From assembly GCA_020630675.1 (NCBI GenBank), contig JAHDIR010000018.1:1-49835 (forward strand): 49,835 nucleotides of DNA. The letters are read 5' to 3'. Shown in pieces: positions 17,398 to 26,303 of this stretch. Position numbers and translations under genes: made by a program. Under the pieces are notes generated by a model, which was given only the letters and a program-made list of their open reading frames with translations, was not told where the DNA came from and made no database searches. The DNA comes from Bdellovibrionales bacterium. GTDB lineage: Bacteria > Bdellovibrionota > Bdellovibrionia > Bdellovibrionales > UBA1609. The first letter of the stretch is position 1, and each line of letters begins with the position of its first letter.

Positions 17398-19107
17398 ATG
17401 ATACAGATGTTGCGCCGGCTTTTACCCGAATTCAAACCCCACCTTGCTAGTTTACTTTTTGCTTTTGCCTTGGGCGCCATTATGTCCGGTATTAAAGCCC
17501 TCATTCCAGACTTATTTCACGACCTTACCGAAGCCTGGAGAATACAAGACAAGGTCACTTCTTTTGAAGTTCCCTTTATTATATGTGGGCTCTGGGTAGT
17601 TATCAGCATTTTAAGATACGTGCATATGTATATCATGAGATATATTACTGAGATCATCACTATTAACTTTAGAAAAAAGTTAATGAATAAATACCTCAAT
17701 CTCAACCTAAGCTTTATTCAAGAATTTCAAAGAGGATCTGGCGGGCTTATGAGCCGTATGATGAACGATATAGTTATCATTCAAAATGATCTCATGAAAA
17801 TCGCAGTCATATTTCGCGAACCAATTTTAATTTTATTTATTTTTGCGTATCTTATCTACTTAGATTGGAAACTGGTCGCCTTCATTATTGTAGCCGCTCC
17901 TTTGATATCTCTGATTTTGAAATGGCTAGCTAAAAAATTACGAAGTGTTGGCCACTCCAATCAAGAAAGAATGGAAGACTTAACAAAAACCCTTAAAGAG
18001 AGTTTAGACGGAGCCCGTATTGTACAATCTTTTAATTTAGAAAGTGAGTTAAATGAGAAATTTGATTCTCAAGCCAAAGACTATTTAAGTCTGCGCAAGA
18101 AAATTGTGAAATTTGAAGAGGCTGCGGGCCCTCTGTCTGAATCTATTTCTACTCTAGCTTTAGCATTTTTACTCACTTATATCGGAAATCAAATTTTAAA
18201 AGGGCACTTAAATATTGAACAGTTTTTAAGCTTTAGTATAGCCCTTACCATGCTTTCTGAAGCCATTCGCAAGGTTCAACAGGCCTTCATTAAATTACAG
18301 CAAGTCAATGTTGCTGTGGAAAGAATGAACCAAGTTTTAGAAACCCAGCAAATGGTACCTGAATTAGACTCTCCTATTCCTTTTCCAAAAAATTGGTCTC
18401 ATATTCAGTTTGAAAATGTGAGTTTTTCTTACGGTAACAACAAAGTCCTCGACCGAGTTCAACTCGATGTCAAAAAAGGAGAAATGGTCGCTTTTGTAGG
18501 AAGCAGCGGAGGTGGCAAAACTACTCTCGTAAATTTAATTCCTCGTTTTTTTGATGCCAGCGAAGGGTTTATAACTATTGATGGCCAAAAAACAGTTGAT
18601 ATGAACTTAAAAGATCTTCGCAACAATATTGCTTTAGTATCTCAAGATGTTTTTTTATTTTCAGACACTATTCGAAAAAATATTCAGTATGGCTCTAAAA
18701 CAAACACTGACATTGAAAAAGCCTGTAAACATGCCTTTGCCCACGATTTTATTTTAAACACCCCCAAAGGTTACGACTCTCAGGTTGGAGAAATTGGCAA
18801 TAAGCTCTCTGGTGGGCAAAAACAACGTCTTAGCATTGCCAGGGCTTTTCTTAAAAATGCACCTATCTTAATTCTTGATGAAGCCACTAGTGCGCTGGAT
18901 TATGAAAGTGAGCAAGAGGTACAAAAAGGCTTATTAAAGCTCATGGAAGGTCGAACTGTTTTTGTCATTGCTCACAGGCTATCGACAGTTATTAACGCCG
19001 ATAAAATTGTTGTTCTTAATAAAGGGCGCGTTTGCGAAGTGGGAACTCATGAAGAGTTACTGGCCAAAAATGGAGAGTACACTAAGCTTTACGAAATGCA
19101 GGGCTAG
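17398..19107 (+). CDS. MsbA-like ABC exporter (fused permease-ATPase)
   Basis: Type I ABC exporter half-transporter: six membrane helices in the first about 300 residues (including an SGGLMSRMMNDI coupling-helix region), then the nucleotide-binding domain. The NBD has Walker A GSSGGGKTT, Q-loop ALVSQDVFLF, signature LSGGQKQR, Walker B ILILDEATSALD and switch His in IAHRLSTV. Architecture and length match MsbA, the lipid A flippase, but multidrug exporters share it. No good ribosome-binding sequence is seen; candidate starts are TTG 17362, ATG 17398 and ATG 17407, and 17398 is chosen as a compromise. It follows the UvrA gene within 40 bases and is likely in the same transcript. Substrate identity is inferred. 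Confidence 0.85.
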   Translation: MIQMLRRLLPEFKPHLASLLFAFALGAIMSGIKALIPDLFHDLTEAWRIQDKVTSFEVPFIICGLWVVISILRYVHMYIMRYITEIITINFRKKLMNKYLNLNLSFIQEFQRGSGGLMSRMMNDIVIIQNDLMKIAVIFREPILILFIFAYLIYLDWKLVAFIIVAAPLISLILKWLAKKLRSVGHSNQERMEDLTKTLKESLDGARIVQSFNLESELNEKFDSQAKDYLSLRKKIVKFEEAAGPLSESISTLALAFLLTYIGNQILKGHLNIEQFLSFSIALTMLSEAIRKVQQAFIKLQQVNVAVERMNQVLETQQMVPELDSPIPFPKNWSHIQFENVSFSYGNNKVLDRVQLDVKKGEMVAFVGSSGGGKTTLVNLIPRFFDASEGFITIDGQKTVDMNLKDLRNNIALVSQDVFLFSDTIRKNIQYGSKTNTDIEKACKHAFAHDFILNTPKGYDSQVGEIGNKLSGGQKQRLSIARAFLKNAPILILDEATSALDYESEQEVQKGLLKLMEGRTVFVIAHRLSTVINADKIVVLNKGRVCEVGTHEELLAKNGEYTKLYEMQG

Positions 19108-19356
19108 TCGGTTATCTTTACTAGCTCTCATCTACTAATGACAACTTTTTCCTCAACGATCAGTGACAGTGACAGTTTTTTTGCCTCAATGTCTGCTATC
19201 AAAGTTTTTATCACTTTAACACCATAAAATTTCTCACCTTGATACAAAGTCTCGACTATTGTCGATGAATTACACAAAAAAAATGTCTAATTTCTCAAGT
19301 TGTCTATTCTTTTGACGATAAGTTTTTTACAGATACAAACTTTTTGGGAGAATGAA

Positions 19357-20907
19357 ATGATTAATTGGGATGAGTTTGAACATATTCACGTCATAAAAAA
19401 ACTTAAGCAAATTCTTAATTCATGGTGGAATATTGATACTATTTTTACCGATGAAAAAGGAAATATTAGAGGTGTTGATTTTGGAAGCCCAAAACTCATT
19501 AACCCAGCAGTAAAGCTGTTTCTCTCAAAGGATACGTCCAGAGATAGTTTGGCTCATGAAGTGGCTAAAAGTGTTGAAGACTTAAAAATATCACAAAACA
19601 GGTATTCTATCAGAAAGTGGGAAACCGCTGGGTTTGATATGGCCGTTGTTCCCATAGTTATAGATAATGAGTTTATGGGATCTGTTGTTGCTCTTGGATT
19701 TTTAAAAGACGATGACAACAACCAAAGACTTCCAGAGATTAAAGAAAGATTGGCTATTTTTGGAGCCAGCAGTGATATCATCAGCCAAGCAGCATCTAAC
19801 ATTCGTTACATCGATGACAAAAGTAGAGATCATTTCACTCAACTTGTTGAGCTAGTTGCCCAAGAGATTGTTACTCTTCATTTAGAAATTACTTCTAGAG
19901 AAAATCGAATTAAAGAACTGAATAAAGAATTAGGGAGTCGTTATAAGTATGATAATATGATTGGTAAATCAAAACCAATGCAAAGCTTATACTCTTTACT
20001 CGATAAAATAAGGGGCGCTGACAGTACCGTTCTTATTCAAGGAGAAAACGGAACAGGAAAAGAGCTCATTGCTAAAGCCATCCATTACAACTCTTTACGT
20101 AAAGAAAAACACCTGGTCATACAAAACTGCTCAGCATTTAATGATAATTTATTAGAATCAGAGCTTTTTGGTCACGCCAAAGGTTCATTTACAGGAGCCA
20201 TTAAAGATAAAAAAGGTTTGTTTGAAATTGCCGACAAAGGAACATTCTTTCTCGATGAGATTGGTGACACTTCTCCAACAATGCAAGTAAAACTTCTTCG
20301 TGTTTTACAAGAGGGAACTTTTACCCCTGTCGGATCTATTGAATCCAAAAAAGTAAATGTACGAGTCATTGCAGCGACAAACAAACACCTCAAAGAAATG
20401 GTAGAAAAAGGAACTTTTCGTGAAGATTTATACTACCGCTTAAACGTTATTAATATTGCCGTTCCGGCATTAAAAGAACGTATTGATGATATACCTTTGT
20501 TAACTGAATTTTTCCTCAATAAAGATAGTAATGGTGGACCGGCCCGAGGCCTTACAAAAAGAGCCCTTGAAAAACTTTATGACTATCACTGGCCTGGAAA
20601 TGTTCGAGAACTCCAAAACGAAATGGAAAGAGCGGTTGTTTTATCTGGTAATGAAACAAAAATCACTGCAGATATGCTTTCGCCTAAGATTATAAATGCC
20701 AATACAAAAACTAATGTGCAAGGATCAAGAGTGCATGGAAAGTTAAAGGATGCTCTAGAAGACCTTGAAAAAGAAATGATTGAAGCTGGTTTAAGACGAA
20801 CAGGCTGGAATAAATCTAAGCTTGCCAAAGAGCTTGGTATTAGTCGTGCCGGTCTTATCATGAAGGTTGAAAAATACAGTCTAGATAAAAGAAAAATGGC
20901 AAAATAA
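19357..20907 (+). CDS. Sigma-54-dependent transcriptional activator
   Basis: Enhancer-binding AAA+ protein that remodels RNA polymerase-sigma-54. The start at ATG 19357 is fixed by GGGAG six bases upstream; a TTG 57 bases earlier lacks this. The N-terminal about 170 residues look like a GAF/PocR-type sensory domain rather than a receiver (no phospho-acceptor pattern). A linker helix follows. The AAA+ domain then has Walker A GENGTGKE (229-236), the sigma-54 loop as GSFTGA (276-281, usual GAFTGA), Walker B TFFLDEIGD, and an arginine-finger region REDLYYRLN. A Fis-type helix-turn-helix (KSKLAKELGISRAGLIMKVEK) ends the protein. Length is 516 residues. A perfect intrinsic terminator follows. Regulated genes are unknown; the next gene has a -24/-12 element. 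Confidence 0.92.
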   Translation: MINWDEFEHIHVIKKLKQILNSWWNIDTIFTDEKGNIRGVDFGSPKLINPAVKLFLSKDTSRDSLAHEVAKSVEDLKISQNRYSIRKWETAGFDMAVVPIVIDNEFMGSVVALGFLKDDDNNQRLPEIKERLAIFGASSDIISQAASNIRYIDDKSRDHFTQLVELVAQEIVTLHLEITSRENRIKELNKELGSRYKYDNMIGKSKPMQSLYSLLDKIRGADSTVLIQGENGTGKELIAKAIHYNSLRKEKHLVIQNCSAFNDNLLESELFGHAKGSFTGAIKDKKGLFEIADKGTFFLDEIGDTSPTMQVKLLRVLQEGTFTPVGSIESKKVNVRVIAATNKHLKEMVEKGTFREDLYYRLNVINIAVPALKERIDDIPLLTEFFLNKDSNGGPARGLTKRALEKLYDYHWPGNVRELQNEMERAVVLSGNETKITADMLSPKIINANTKTNVQGSRVHGKLKDALEDLEKEMIEAGLRRTGWNKSKLAKELGISRAGLIMKVEKYSLDKRKMAK

Positions 20908-20934
20908 ATAAATTTATTTCCTTACTATTTATAA

Positions 20935-20966
20935 AACGAGAGCTGTATGAGCTCTCGTTTTTTTTT
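20935..20966 (+). terminator. Rho-independent terminator
   Basis: AACGAGAGCT (20935-20944) and AGCTCTCGTT (20950-20959) are perfect 10-bp arms with a GTATG loop, running into a nine-T tract. It lies 27 bases after the sigma-54 activator stop. Confidence 0.95.
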
Positions 20967-21244
20967 GTAATTCGTTCATGTCTGTCACAAATATTATTAA
21001 CCACAGTCCAAAGAATAACTGTGTTTAATTTCAACAGATAAGCTTGTAAGTTCTTCACAGCAAAAAACAAATACCGACATCATCTTAACGTAAGTACATA
21101 ATATTACATTGTTTATTTGCCTCAATCAAAGCTATTTGCTGTCTACCCCTTCGACACTTTTCAACGGCTCAACAACGCCCATTTACGGCACATATCTTGC
21201 CTATATCTTTGTATAATCTTCTTCCCCGCTTGGAGCCGTAGAAC
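20967..21244. other. Intergenic region with sigma-54 promoter, otherwise empty
   Basis: With the terminator, this fills the 337-base gap between the two regulator genes. Apart from the -24/-12 element near its end no gene is visible. Upstream activator sites would be expected about 80-150 bases before the promoter, but no clean dyad stands out. Confidence 0.5.
21187..21200 (+). promoter_or_regulatory. Sigma-54 (-24/-12) promoter
   Basis: GGCAC, then five bases (ATATC), then TTGC: the exact GG/GC spacing of the sigma-54 consensus TGGCAC-N5-TTGCW, deviating only at the first base and the last. A TATAAT hexamer at 21212-21217 without a matching -35 is also present. The element is 45 bases upstream of the ATG at 21245, leaving a short leader with GGAG. 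Confidence 0.65.
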
Positions 21245-22147
21245 ATGAAACCATCGCTAATAAATAGTGGAAATGCCGCCAAGGCTTTTGAAAATATAAT
21301 TGATAAAACTTCCTACCTGCTCAATTGCCACTACAACATTGATTTAAAATTTGTTCGCAAAGAAATCGTAGAAAAAGAGTCATTGTTTAAACTCCAGGTG
21401 ATCGAAAATAATTTATTTATATATCCGGTTAATTTTGCCGGAGCTTTTCAGGGACTTATAGAAATTCACTGCTCTAAAAAGCTTAGTCTCGTAGAAATAA
21501 ACAAGGTCAGAAATATCTTAAGCCTGTGCGTGAAATCTGCCTCGCAATACTTTGAACGTACAGTTCTTCTTCAACAGTTAGAAAATCATTTAAAACTTCA
21601 GATTGCCCCTAAGGCCTCTAAAGTGATTGATTTTAGTAACTTCAAAAAGAATCGAAAAATTGTTTCTCTTCATGAAGACATTTCCACTTCCGACATTATA
21701 CAAGCCCATCCTCCCATATTTATTGAGGGTCAAGACCACCAAGATATTCGCAAACTCGCCCTTGAGCTCCATTACTTTCTAAAACATAAATCATTTGTAA
21801 ACTTCGTAGACATCGCTAATAACATTAACCATATTGAGGACATCTTAGCTTTGCAGGAATCTACTATTTATATCGATGAAATTCACAGGCTCAGCTTTAC
21901 TCACAAAATTTTACTGCTGGATTACTTTACTGAGTTTCACAGCGAAGGTTACCCATTAATTATCTCTAGCTCTCAACAAAAATACAATATGCTGATTAAC
22001 AACTCCCTTAATCGTACTTTATTAAAATTTCTTTCTACCTATCATGTGCGCTTAACAAAACCGTTTTCAGAAATTAAAAAAAATGGCCTAACAACATTTC
22101 TTACCAACTTACTCCGAGACCCTAAGTTTTTTGATGATAGTCATTAA
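21245..22147 (+). CDS. Degenerate sigma-54 activator-like protein lacking Walker A and HTH
   Basis: A 300-residue protein that reads like a shortened relative of sigma-54 activators. Residues 1-115 resemble a GAF-like sensory domain. After a linker, the segment PPIFIEGQDHQD (about 164-175) sits where an activator has its Walker A (V-L-I-x-GESGTGKE) but lacks GxxGxGK. STIYIDEIHRLSFTHKILLLDYF corresponds to the Walker B region (TLFLDEIGELS..xQxKLL), and the sigma-54-binding GAFTGA loop is absent. There is no C-terminal helix-turn-helix. GGAG lies nine bases before the ATG. ATP hydrolysis and DNA binding therefore look lost; it may act as a sensor or a dominant partner of a full-length activator. 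Relationship is inferred from pattern only. Confidence 0.6.
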   Translation: MKPSLINSGNAAKAFENIIDKTSYLLNCHYNIDLKFVRKEIVEKESLFKLQVIENNLFIYPVNFAGAFQGLIEIHCSKKLSLVEINKVRNILSLCVKSASQYFERTVLLQQLENHLKLQIAPKASKVIDFSNFKKNRKIVSLHEDISTSDIIQAHPPIFIEGQDHQDIRKLALELHYFLKHKSFVNFVDIANNINHIEDILALQESTIYIDEIHRLSFTHKILLLDYFTEFHSEGYPLIISSSQQKYNMLINNSLNRTLLKFLSTYHVRLTKPFSEIKKNGLTTFLTNLLRDPKFFDDSH

Positions 22148-22190
22148 ATAAATCTTTTCTTAGCTTAAAAAAATAAATTAAATTTTAATA

Positions 22191-22220
22191 TTGAAGCCTT
22201 CCTCATTGTTCGACTATAAT
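22191..22220 (+). promoter_or_regulatory. Sigma-70-type promoter for amgK-murU, probably leaderless
   Basis: TTGAAG at 22191-22196 and a perfect TATAAT at 22215-22220 are separated by 18 bases. The expected start of transcription, about seven bases after the -10, coincides with the ATG at 22227, which has no ribosome-binding sequence. Confidence 0.6.
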
Positions 22221-22226
22221 TTGAAT

Positions 22227-23237
22227 ATGGAAGCTTTTTCACCATTTCTAGAGAAGTCACTAAATACGACTGAATACAAGGTTTTGCCTTTGGCCGGTGA
22301 TGCCAGTTCTCGCAAGTATTCTCGTATTGTGTTTGAAGATAATAGTTACATTCTTATGAGCTGGGAACCTTTCCAGCCTGAATCTTATCCCTTTTTAACC
22401 GTCGGAGAGCTTTTTGCTCGCCATGATGTTCAAGTGCCAAAAATTATTGGCCAAGACGGTGAACTGGGCTTGCTCTTAATTGAAGACCTTGGTGATCTTA
22501 CTCTAGAAAGAAAGTTCTGGGAGTTTCAAGATCAAAAAAATATTCTACCTTACTACGAAAAGTCTATTGAGGAGCTGATTAAAATTCAGTTTCTTACTAC
22601 CAGCAGCTCTGATAAATCTTGCATTGCCTTTCAAACTAAATTTGATCATGACAAGTTTTTATGGGAGTTCAATTATAGCTTTAAACACTTATTTGAAGGA
22701 GTTTTAAAATTTAAGTTTGAAGACAGTTTTAAAAAAGAACTCTCTTCTGTTTTTTCTCAGGTCAGTGAGCGTTTAGCTTCTCATTCAAACCATATTGCCC
22801 ACCGAGATTATCACTCAAGAAACTTGATGATTAAATGGGGAGATATTAAAGTGATTGATTTTCAAGATGCACGTCTTGGCCCCCTACAATATGATCTTGT
22901 TAGTCTTTTGCAGGATAGTTATGTCAATCTCAATACCAATAGCCAAAACCACTTGATAAACTATTATAAAGAGTTTGCAAAAAGTCACTCCATGACCTCT
23001 GTTGCTAGTGAAGAGTTTGATGAGATATATAAAATTCAAACTATACAAAGATGTTTAAAAGCCTGTGGAAGTTTTGCTAGTTTTTATATGCTACGAAATG
23101 ATAAACGCTATTTAAAATATTTAGACAAAACTCTGAACACAGTTTTTAGTGAGCTTATTGAGCTCAACTCACTAAACCCTCTTGTTAAATTAATTAATGA
23201 CAGCGGGGCCTTGTCTTATGATTATGGTAAATTATGA
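22227..23237 (+). CDS. amgK: AmgK-like anomeric MurNAc/GlcNAc kinase
   Basis: Aminoglycoside-phosphotransferase-fold sugar kinase. Characterised AmgK phosphorylates MurNAc (and GlcNAc) at C1 in the recycling route that bypasses MurA/MurB. The protein has the AmgK-type N-terminal GDASSRKYSRI, LLIEDLGDLTLE, catalytic HRDYHSRNLMI and metal-binding VIDFQDARLGPLQYDLVSLL, which distinguish this group from drug phosphotransferases. Length is 336 residues. The ATG at 22227 is chosen because the upstream TTG at 22191 is the -35 of a good promoter. It overlaps the next gene by four bases (ATGA), and that gene encodes the expected uridylyltransferase partner. Function is strongly supported by the pair. 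Confidence 0.85.
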   Translation: MEAFSPFLEKSLNTTEYKVLPLAGDASSRKYSRIVFEDNSYILMSWEPFQPESYPFLTVGELFARHDVQVPKIIGQDGELGLLLIEDLGDLTLERKFWEFQDQKNILPYYEKSIEELIKIQFLTTSSSDKSCIAFQTKFDHDKFLWEFNYSFKHLFEGVLKFKFEDSFKKELSSVFSQVSERLASHSNHIAHRDYHSRNLMIKWGDIKVIDFQDARLGPLQYDLVSLLQDSYVNLNTNSQNHLINYYKEFAKSHSMTSVASEEFDEIYKIQTIQRCLKACGSFASFYMLRNDKRYLKYLDKTLNTVFSELIELNSLNPLVKLINDSGALSYDYGKL

Positions 23238-24241
23238 ATGCCATACTGTTGTCCGCAGGTTTTGGAAAGCGGTTCTTACCTTACACTAACACAATAGCTA
23301 AACCCTCAATTCCTTTTTTTGATATTCCTTTTCTATGTTATTCCTTATATTACGCTCAAAAATTCGGCAGTCAAAAAGTCGTCATAAACACTCATCATTT
23401 ACCAAGTTCGGTTCAGCAAACCGTTCAAAACTACAAAAAATTTCTATCTATAGATACTGAGTTTGTTCACGAGTCTCCCCACATTCTTGATAGTGGAGGA
23501 GGAATTAAAAATTCAGAAAGCATTTTATCTTCTTCTGACGAGAGCTTCTTTTTTGTATTTAACACCGACATTCCCCATATATTTCCACAACTAGATATAT
23601 CTTCAATGATAAAAAAACACCTTGAGCAAAAAGCTCTCGCCACATTCATAACCTGTGACTTAAAAGAATTGGGCACCCAAGTTAGCGGTGTGTGGACAGA
23701 AAAAAATAGTTTAGAAATAAAAGATTTTGGTCTGGGCCCCAAAGAAAGCTTACGCTGCCGTCACTATACCGGCTTCATGATTTTGTCGAATGAAATTTTC
23801 AAACATCAACCGCCCAAGAACCAACCCCATAATATCATCTATGACGCTATTTTGCCGGCCTTAAAAAACCAATCCAAAAGAGCTTTTTGCCACCACCTGG
23901 AACCTCTTCACTGGCTAGAAACAGGCAACCTCAAGAGCTACTTAGAAGCTAGTTTTGCAACAATAGATCAGTTGATTCACAAACCAGAATGTCATTACTC
24001 TAAAGAGTTTACTCGCCTGCATAGCTTTTTTAACAACTCTTGGTTTATGCATAGCGACAGCTTGCGCCAAATCATCAGCATATCCCCAATAAACCCTAAT
24101 AAACTAAATTTGTATAAGGGCCATGTTATTGATTTTTCTAGGCCCCAGGAAAACAACTCCGTTTATCTAGAAAATTCTGTCATTAGCTCCAAGGCACACA
24201 TTAGCCCTGGCCAAACCCTATCAAACACTCTTGTGCTTTGA
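23234..24241 (+). CDS. murU: MurU-like sugar-1-phosphate nucleotidyltransferase
   Basis: GT-A-fold nucleotidyltransferase; in the AmgK/MurU pathway it converts MurNAc-1-phosphate to UDP-MurNAc. It begins MNAILLSAGFGKRFLPYT, the nucleotide-binding signature, with AKPSIPFFDIPF supplying the conserved Lys-Pro, HILDSGGGIKNSE the substrate loop, and FNTDIPHIFP in the metal-site position (usual N-x-D). At 335 residues it is longer than the roughly 225-residue Pseudomonas MurU; the extra about 100 C-terminal residues resemble a left-handed-helix or accessory tail (late segment VYLENSVISSKAHISPGQ). Coupled to amgK by a four-base overlap. Substrate assignment rests on the pairing. Confidence 0.78.
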   Translation: MNAILLSAGFGKRFLPYTNTIAKPSIPFFDIPFLCYSLYYAQKFGSQKVVINTHHLPSSVQQTVQNYKKFLSIDTEFVHESPHILDSGGGIKNSESILSSSDESFFFVFNTDIPHIFPQLDISSMIKKHLEQKALATFITCDLKELGTQVSGVWTEKNSLEIKDFGLGPKESLRCRHYTGFMILSNEIFKHQPPKNQPHNIIYDAILPALKNQSKRAFCHHLEPLHWLETGNLKSYLEASFATIDQLIHKPECHYSKEFTRLHSFFNNSWFMHSDSLRQIISISPINPNKLNLYKGHVIDFSRPQENNSVYLENSVISSKAHISPGQTLSNTLVL

Positions 24242-24275
24242 ATTTTTCTTTCTGATCAACAAAAAGAGGTGACAT

Positions 24276-24302
24276 TTTACAAACCTAATTCTGTCATATA
24301 AT
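24276..24302 (+). promoter_or_regulatory. Probable promoter of the DUF2780 gene with flanking dyad
   Basis: TATAAT at 24297-24302 with TTTACA at 24276-24281 (15-base spacer). The promoter is framed by AGGTGACATT (24267-24276) and AATGTGACCT (24300-24309), reverse complements apart from one position, which could be an operator. Confidence 0.45.
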
Positions 24303-24359
24303 GTGACCTAGCAACTAATACTTACTTTGCAATTTAACTTAAACAAAAGGAGTTCATAA

Positions 24360-24758
24360 ATGAACGAATTATTTGGAATGCTAACTTCACAATTAGGCGT
24401 AGACTCAAACCAAGCCAAAGGCGGCGTGGGCGCAATTTTAAATATGGCCAAAGAAAAACTTTCTGAAGGTGACTTTTCACAAATAACAAATGCTTTAGGT
24501 GGTGATGTTAGTGAGGCTTTAAATGCTGCTCCTGCTGCTGGAGATGCTGGTGGTGGTCTTGGTGGAATGTTAGGCGCTGCTACTTCTGCTCTTGGCGTTG
24601 ATATGGGTGGACTAGGAAAGTATGCTGCTTTAGCCGGAGCCTTTAAGTCATTAAACTTAGATGCAGAAATGGTTTCTAAGTTTGCCCCTATTGTTATGGA
24701 TTTTGTAAAAAGCAAAGGCGGCGATGGAGTTACTGATTTACTTAAAAAGTTTTTATAA
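24360..24758 (+). CDS. DUF2780 (VcgC/VcgE-like) protein
   Basis: Small 132-residue protein of the DUF2780 type: an N-terminal helical segment with GVDSNQAKGGVGAILNMAKEKLS, a flexible Ala/Gly-rich middle (AAPAAGDAGGGLGG) and a helical C terminus ending GVTDLLKKFL. The family has no established function. There is no signal peptide or membrane span. AAGGAG before the ATG predicts strong translation, and the gene has its own promoter and terminator, so it is probably an abundant single-gene product. A 135-codon open frame on the opposite strand is an artefact of the Ala/Gly-rich codons. Confidence 0.75.
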   Translation: MNELFGMLTSQLGVDSNQAKGGVGAILNMAKEKLSEGDFSQITNALGGDVSEALNAAPAAGDAGGGLGGMLGAATSALGVDMGGLGKYAALAGAFKSLNLDAEMVSKFAPIVMDFVKSKGGDGVTDLLKKFL

Positions 24759-24829
24759 ACTAATTAGATAAATCAATACAACAAACAAAAATTATTCGTG
24801 CCCTAAAACTTTCTTGGGCACAAATAACT

Positions 24830-24858
24830 AAGGGCCTAAACAGGCCCTTTACTTTTTT
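24830..24858. terminator. Bidirectional terminator between convergent genes
   Basis: An 8-bp stem, AAGGGCCT and AGGCCCTT with an AAAC loop, is followed on the plus strand by TTACTTTTTT. It overlaps the stop codon of the minus-strand ATPase gene. A smaller GTGCCC/GGGCAC stem lies at 24798-24821. Confidence 0.8.
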
Positions 24859-26303
24859 AAAGACCCTAAAATTCCTCGAATTAACGAACGCCCCAGTGAC
24901 GAACCCACTGATCGAAGTACAGATTTAGTAAAGGCTTCACCAAAAGATTGTCTTGGGCGACCTACTGATTTTTTTTCTTTAAATGCTTTTTTCTCTACTT
25001 CCATATTTTCTTTCATTTTTTCTTCTTGTCTTTTTTTAAGTTCTTCAAAAGCAGAGTGTCTATCTAGTTGCTTGGAATAAATTCCGTTTAATGGTGAACG
25101 AGAAATGAGTTCCTTTCTTTTTTCATCTTCAATGGGCCCCATTTGGCTTTTGGGTGGGCAAATTAAAGTTTGCTCAACCATTTGTGGTGCTCCATCTAAG
25201 TTTAACGTTGATACCAAAGCCTCACCCGTTTTTAAGTTGGTGATGGTTTCTTCAGTGTTAATGTCAGGGTTAGGCCTGAATGTTCCGGCCGCAGCCTTCA
25301 CGTCTTTTTGATCTTTTGCTGTAAAGGCTCGCAAGGAATGTTGTATGCGATTTCCCAGCTGTCCTAAGATATCTTCAGGAATATCCATAGGGTTTTGTGT
25401 GACAAAATAAACTCCCACTCCTTTAGAGCGAATTAAGCGAACCACCATTTCTATTTTTTCTATAAGAGCTTTTGGTGCATCATCAAAAAGAAGATGAGCT
25501 TCATCAAAGAAGAAAACCATTTTGGGTTTTTCTGGATCTCCCACCTCTTCGAGATTTTCAAACAACTCCGACAAAAGCCATAACAAAAAACTTCCGTAAA
25601 GTCGTCGGTCATTCATAAGCTCACGCGCATCTAGGATATTGATCACACCGTTACCAGAAAAATCACATTGCATAAGGTGGTTTAAATCTAAACCTGGCTC
25701 GTTAAAAAAATGATCCCCTCCAGCCTCTTGAAGAGTAATGAGCTTTCTTTGAATAGCTCCCACTGTGACTTTCGCAATATTGCCATAATCATTTTTTATT
25801 TCTTTTGCATTTTCAGACATATTTTTTAAAATTTCTCTTAAGTCTTTAATATCTAGAAGGAGTAAGCCCTCATCATCAGCAAACTTAAAAGCCATATGAA
25901 CTACATCGGTTTGGGCACTATTTAAATCTAGAATACGCGCCAAAAGAACAGGACCCACCTCAGATACTGTCGCCCGTATAGGCAAACCTTTTTTGCCATA
26001 TAAATCCCAAAATGTTGATGGGTACCCCCTAAATTCAAAGTTTTCTAATTTAATTTTTTCTACGCGCTCTTGAATTTTTGGGTGGTCATTGCCGGCAACG
26101 CACAGTCCAGAGAGATCTCCTTTGACGTCGGCCGTAAAGACTGGAACTCCCATGCTTGAGAATTGTTCTGCTAAAATTTGTAGGGTCACTGTTTTTCCTG
26201 TGCCCGTGGCTCCTGCAATTAAACCATGACGGTTAGCCATTTTAGGCTCTATACCAATTTGTTGCCCTTTTGAGTTCACACCTAAAATAATTTTGTTTAG
26301 CAT
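24849..26303 (-). CDS. HerA-like DUF853 ATPase
   Basis: P-loop ATPase of the HerA/FtsK-like DUF853 (YjgR) family, implicated by family membership in DNA or protein translocation but not well characterised. Seen here are Walker A GATGTGKT near residue 31, the FTADVKGDLSGL segment typical of DUF853, Walker B VFFFDEAHLLFDDAP, and a late arginine-rich LGNRIQHSLRAF. The C-terminal about 90 residues are Lys/Glu-rich, ending RSLIRGILGSLKK as is usual for the family. Length (484 residues) is typical. No nuclease (NurA-like) partner is adjacent. Family assignment is firm; role is unknown. Confidence 0.85.
   Translation of the reverse strand: MLNKIILGVNSKGQQIGIEPKMANRHGLIAGATGTGKTVTLQILAEQFSSMGVPVFTADVKGDLSGLCVAGNDHPKIQERVEKIKLENFEFRGYPSTFWDLYGKKGLPIRATVSEVGPVLLARILDLNSAQTDVVHMAFKFADDEGLLLLDIKDLREILKNMSENAKEIKNDYGNIAKVTVGAIQRKLITLQEAGGDHFFNEPGLDLNHLMQCDFSGNGVINILDARELMNDRRLYGSFLLWLLSELFENLEEVGDPEKPKMVFFFDEAHLLFDDAPKALIEKIEMVVRLIRSKGVGVYFVTQNPMDIPEDILGQLGNRIQHSLRAFTAKDQKDVKAAAGTFRPNPDINTEETITNLKTGEALVSTLNLDGAPQMVEQTLICPPKSQMGPIEDEKRKELISRSPLNGIYSKQLDRHSAFEELKKRQEEKMKENMEVEKKAFKEKKSVGRPRQSFGEAFTKSVLRSVGSSLGRSLIRGILGSLKK

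Noticed and set aside
24308-24715. A 135-codon open frame antisense to the DUF2780 gene
   Set aside because: It mirrors Ala/Gly-rich codons of a gene with a strong ribosome-binding site, promoter and terminator; its Pro/Ser-rich product resembles no protein family.
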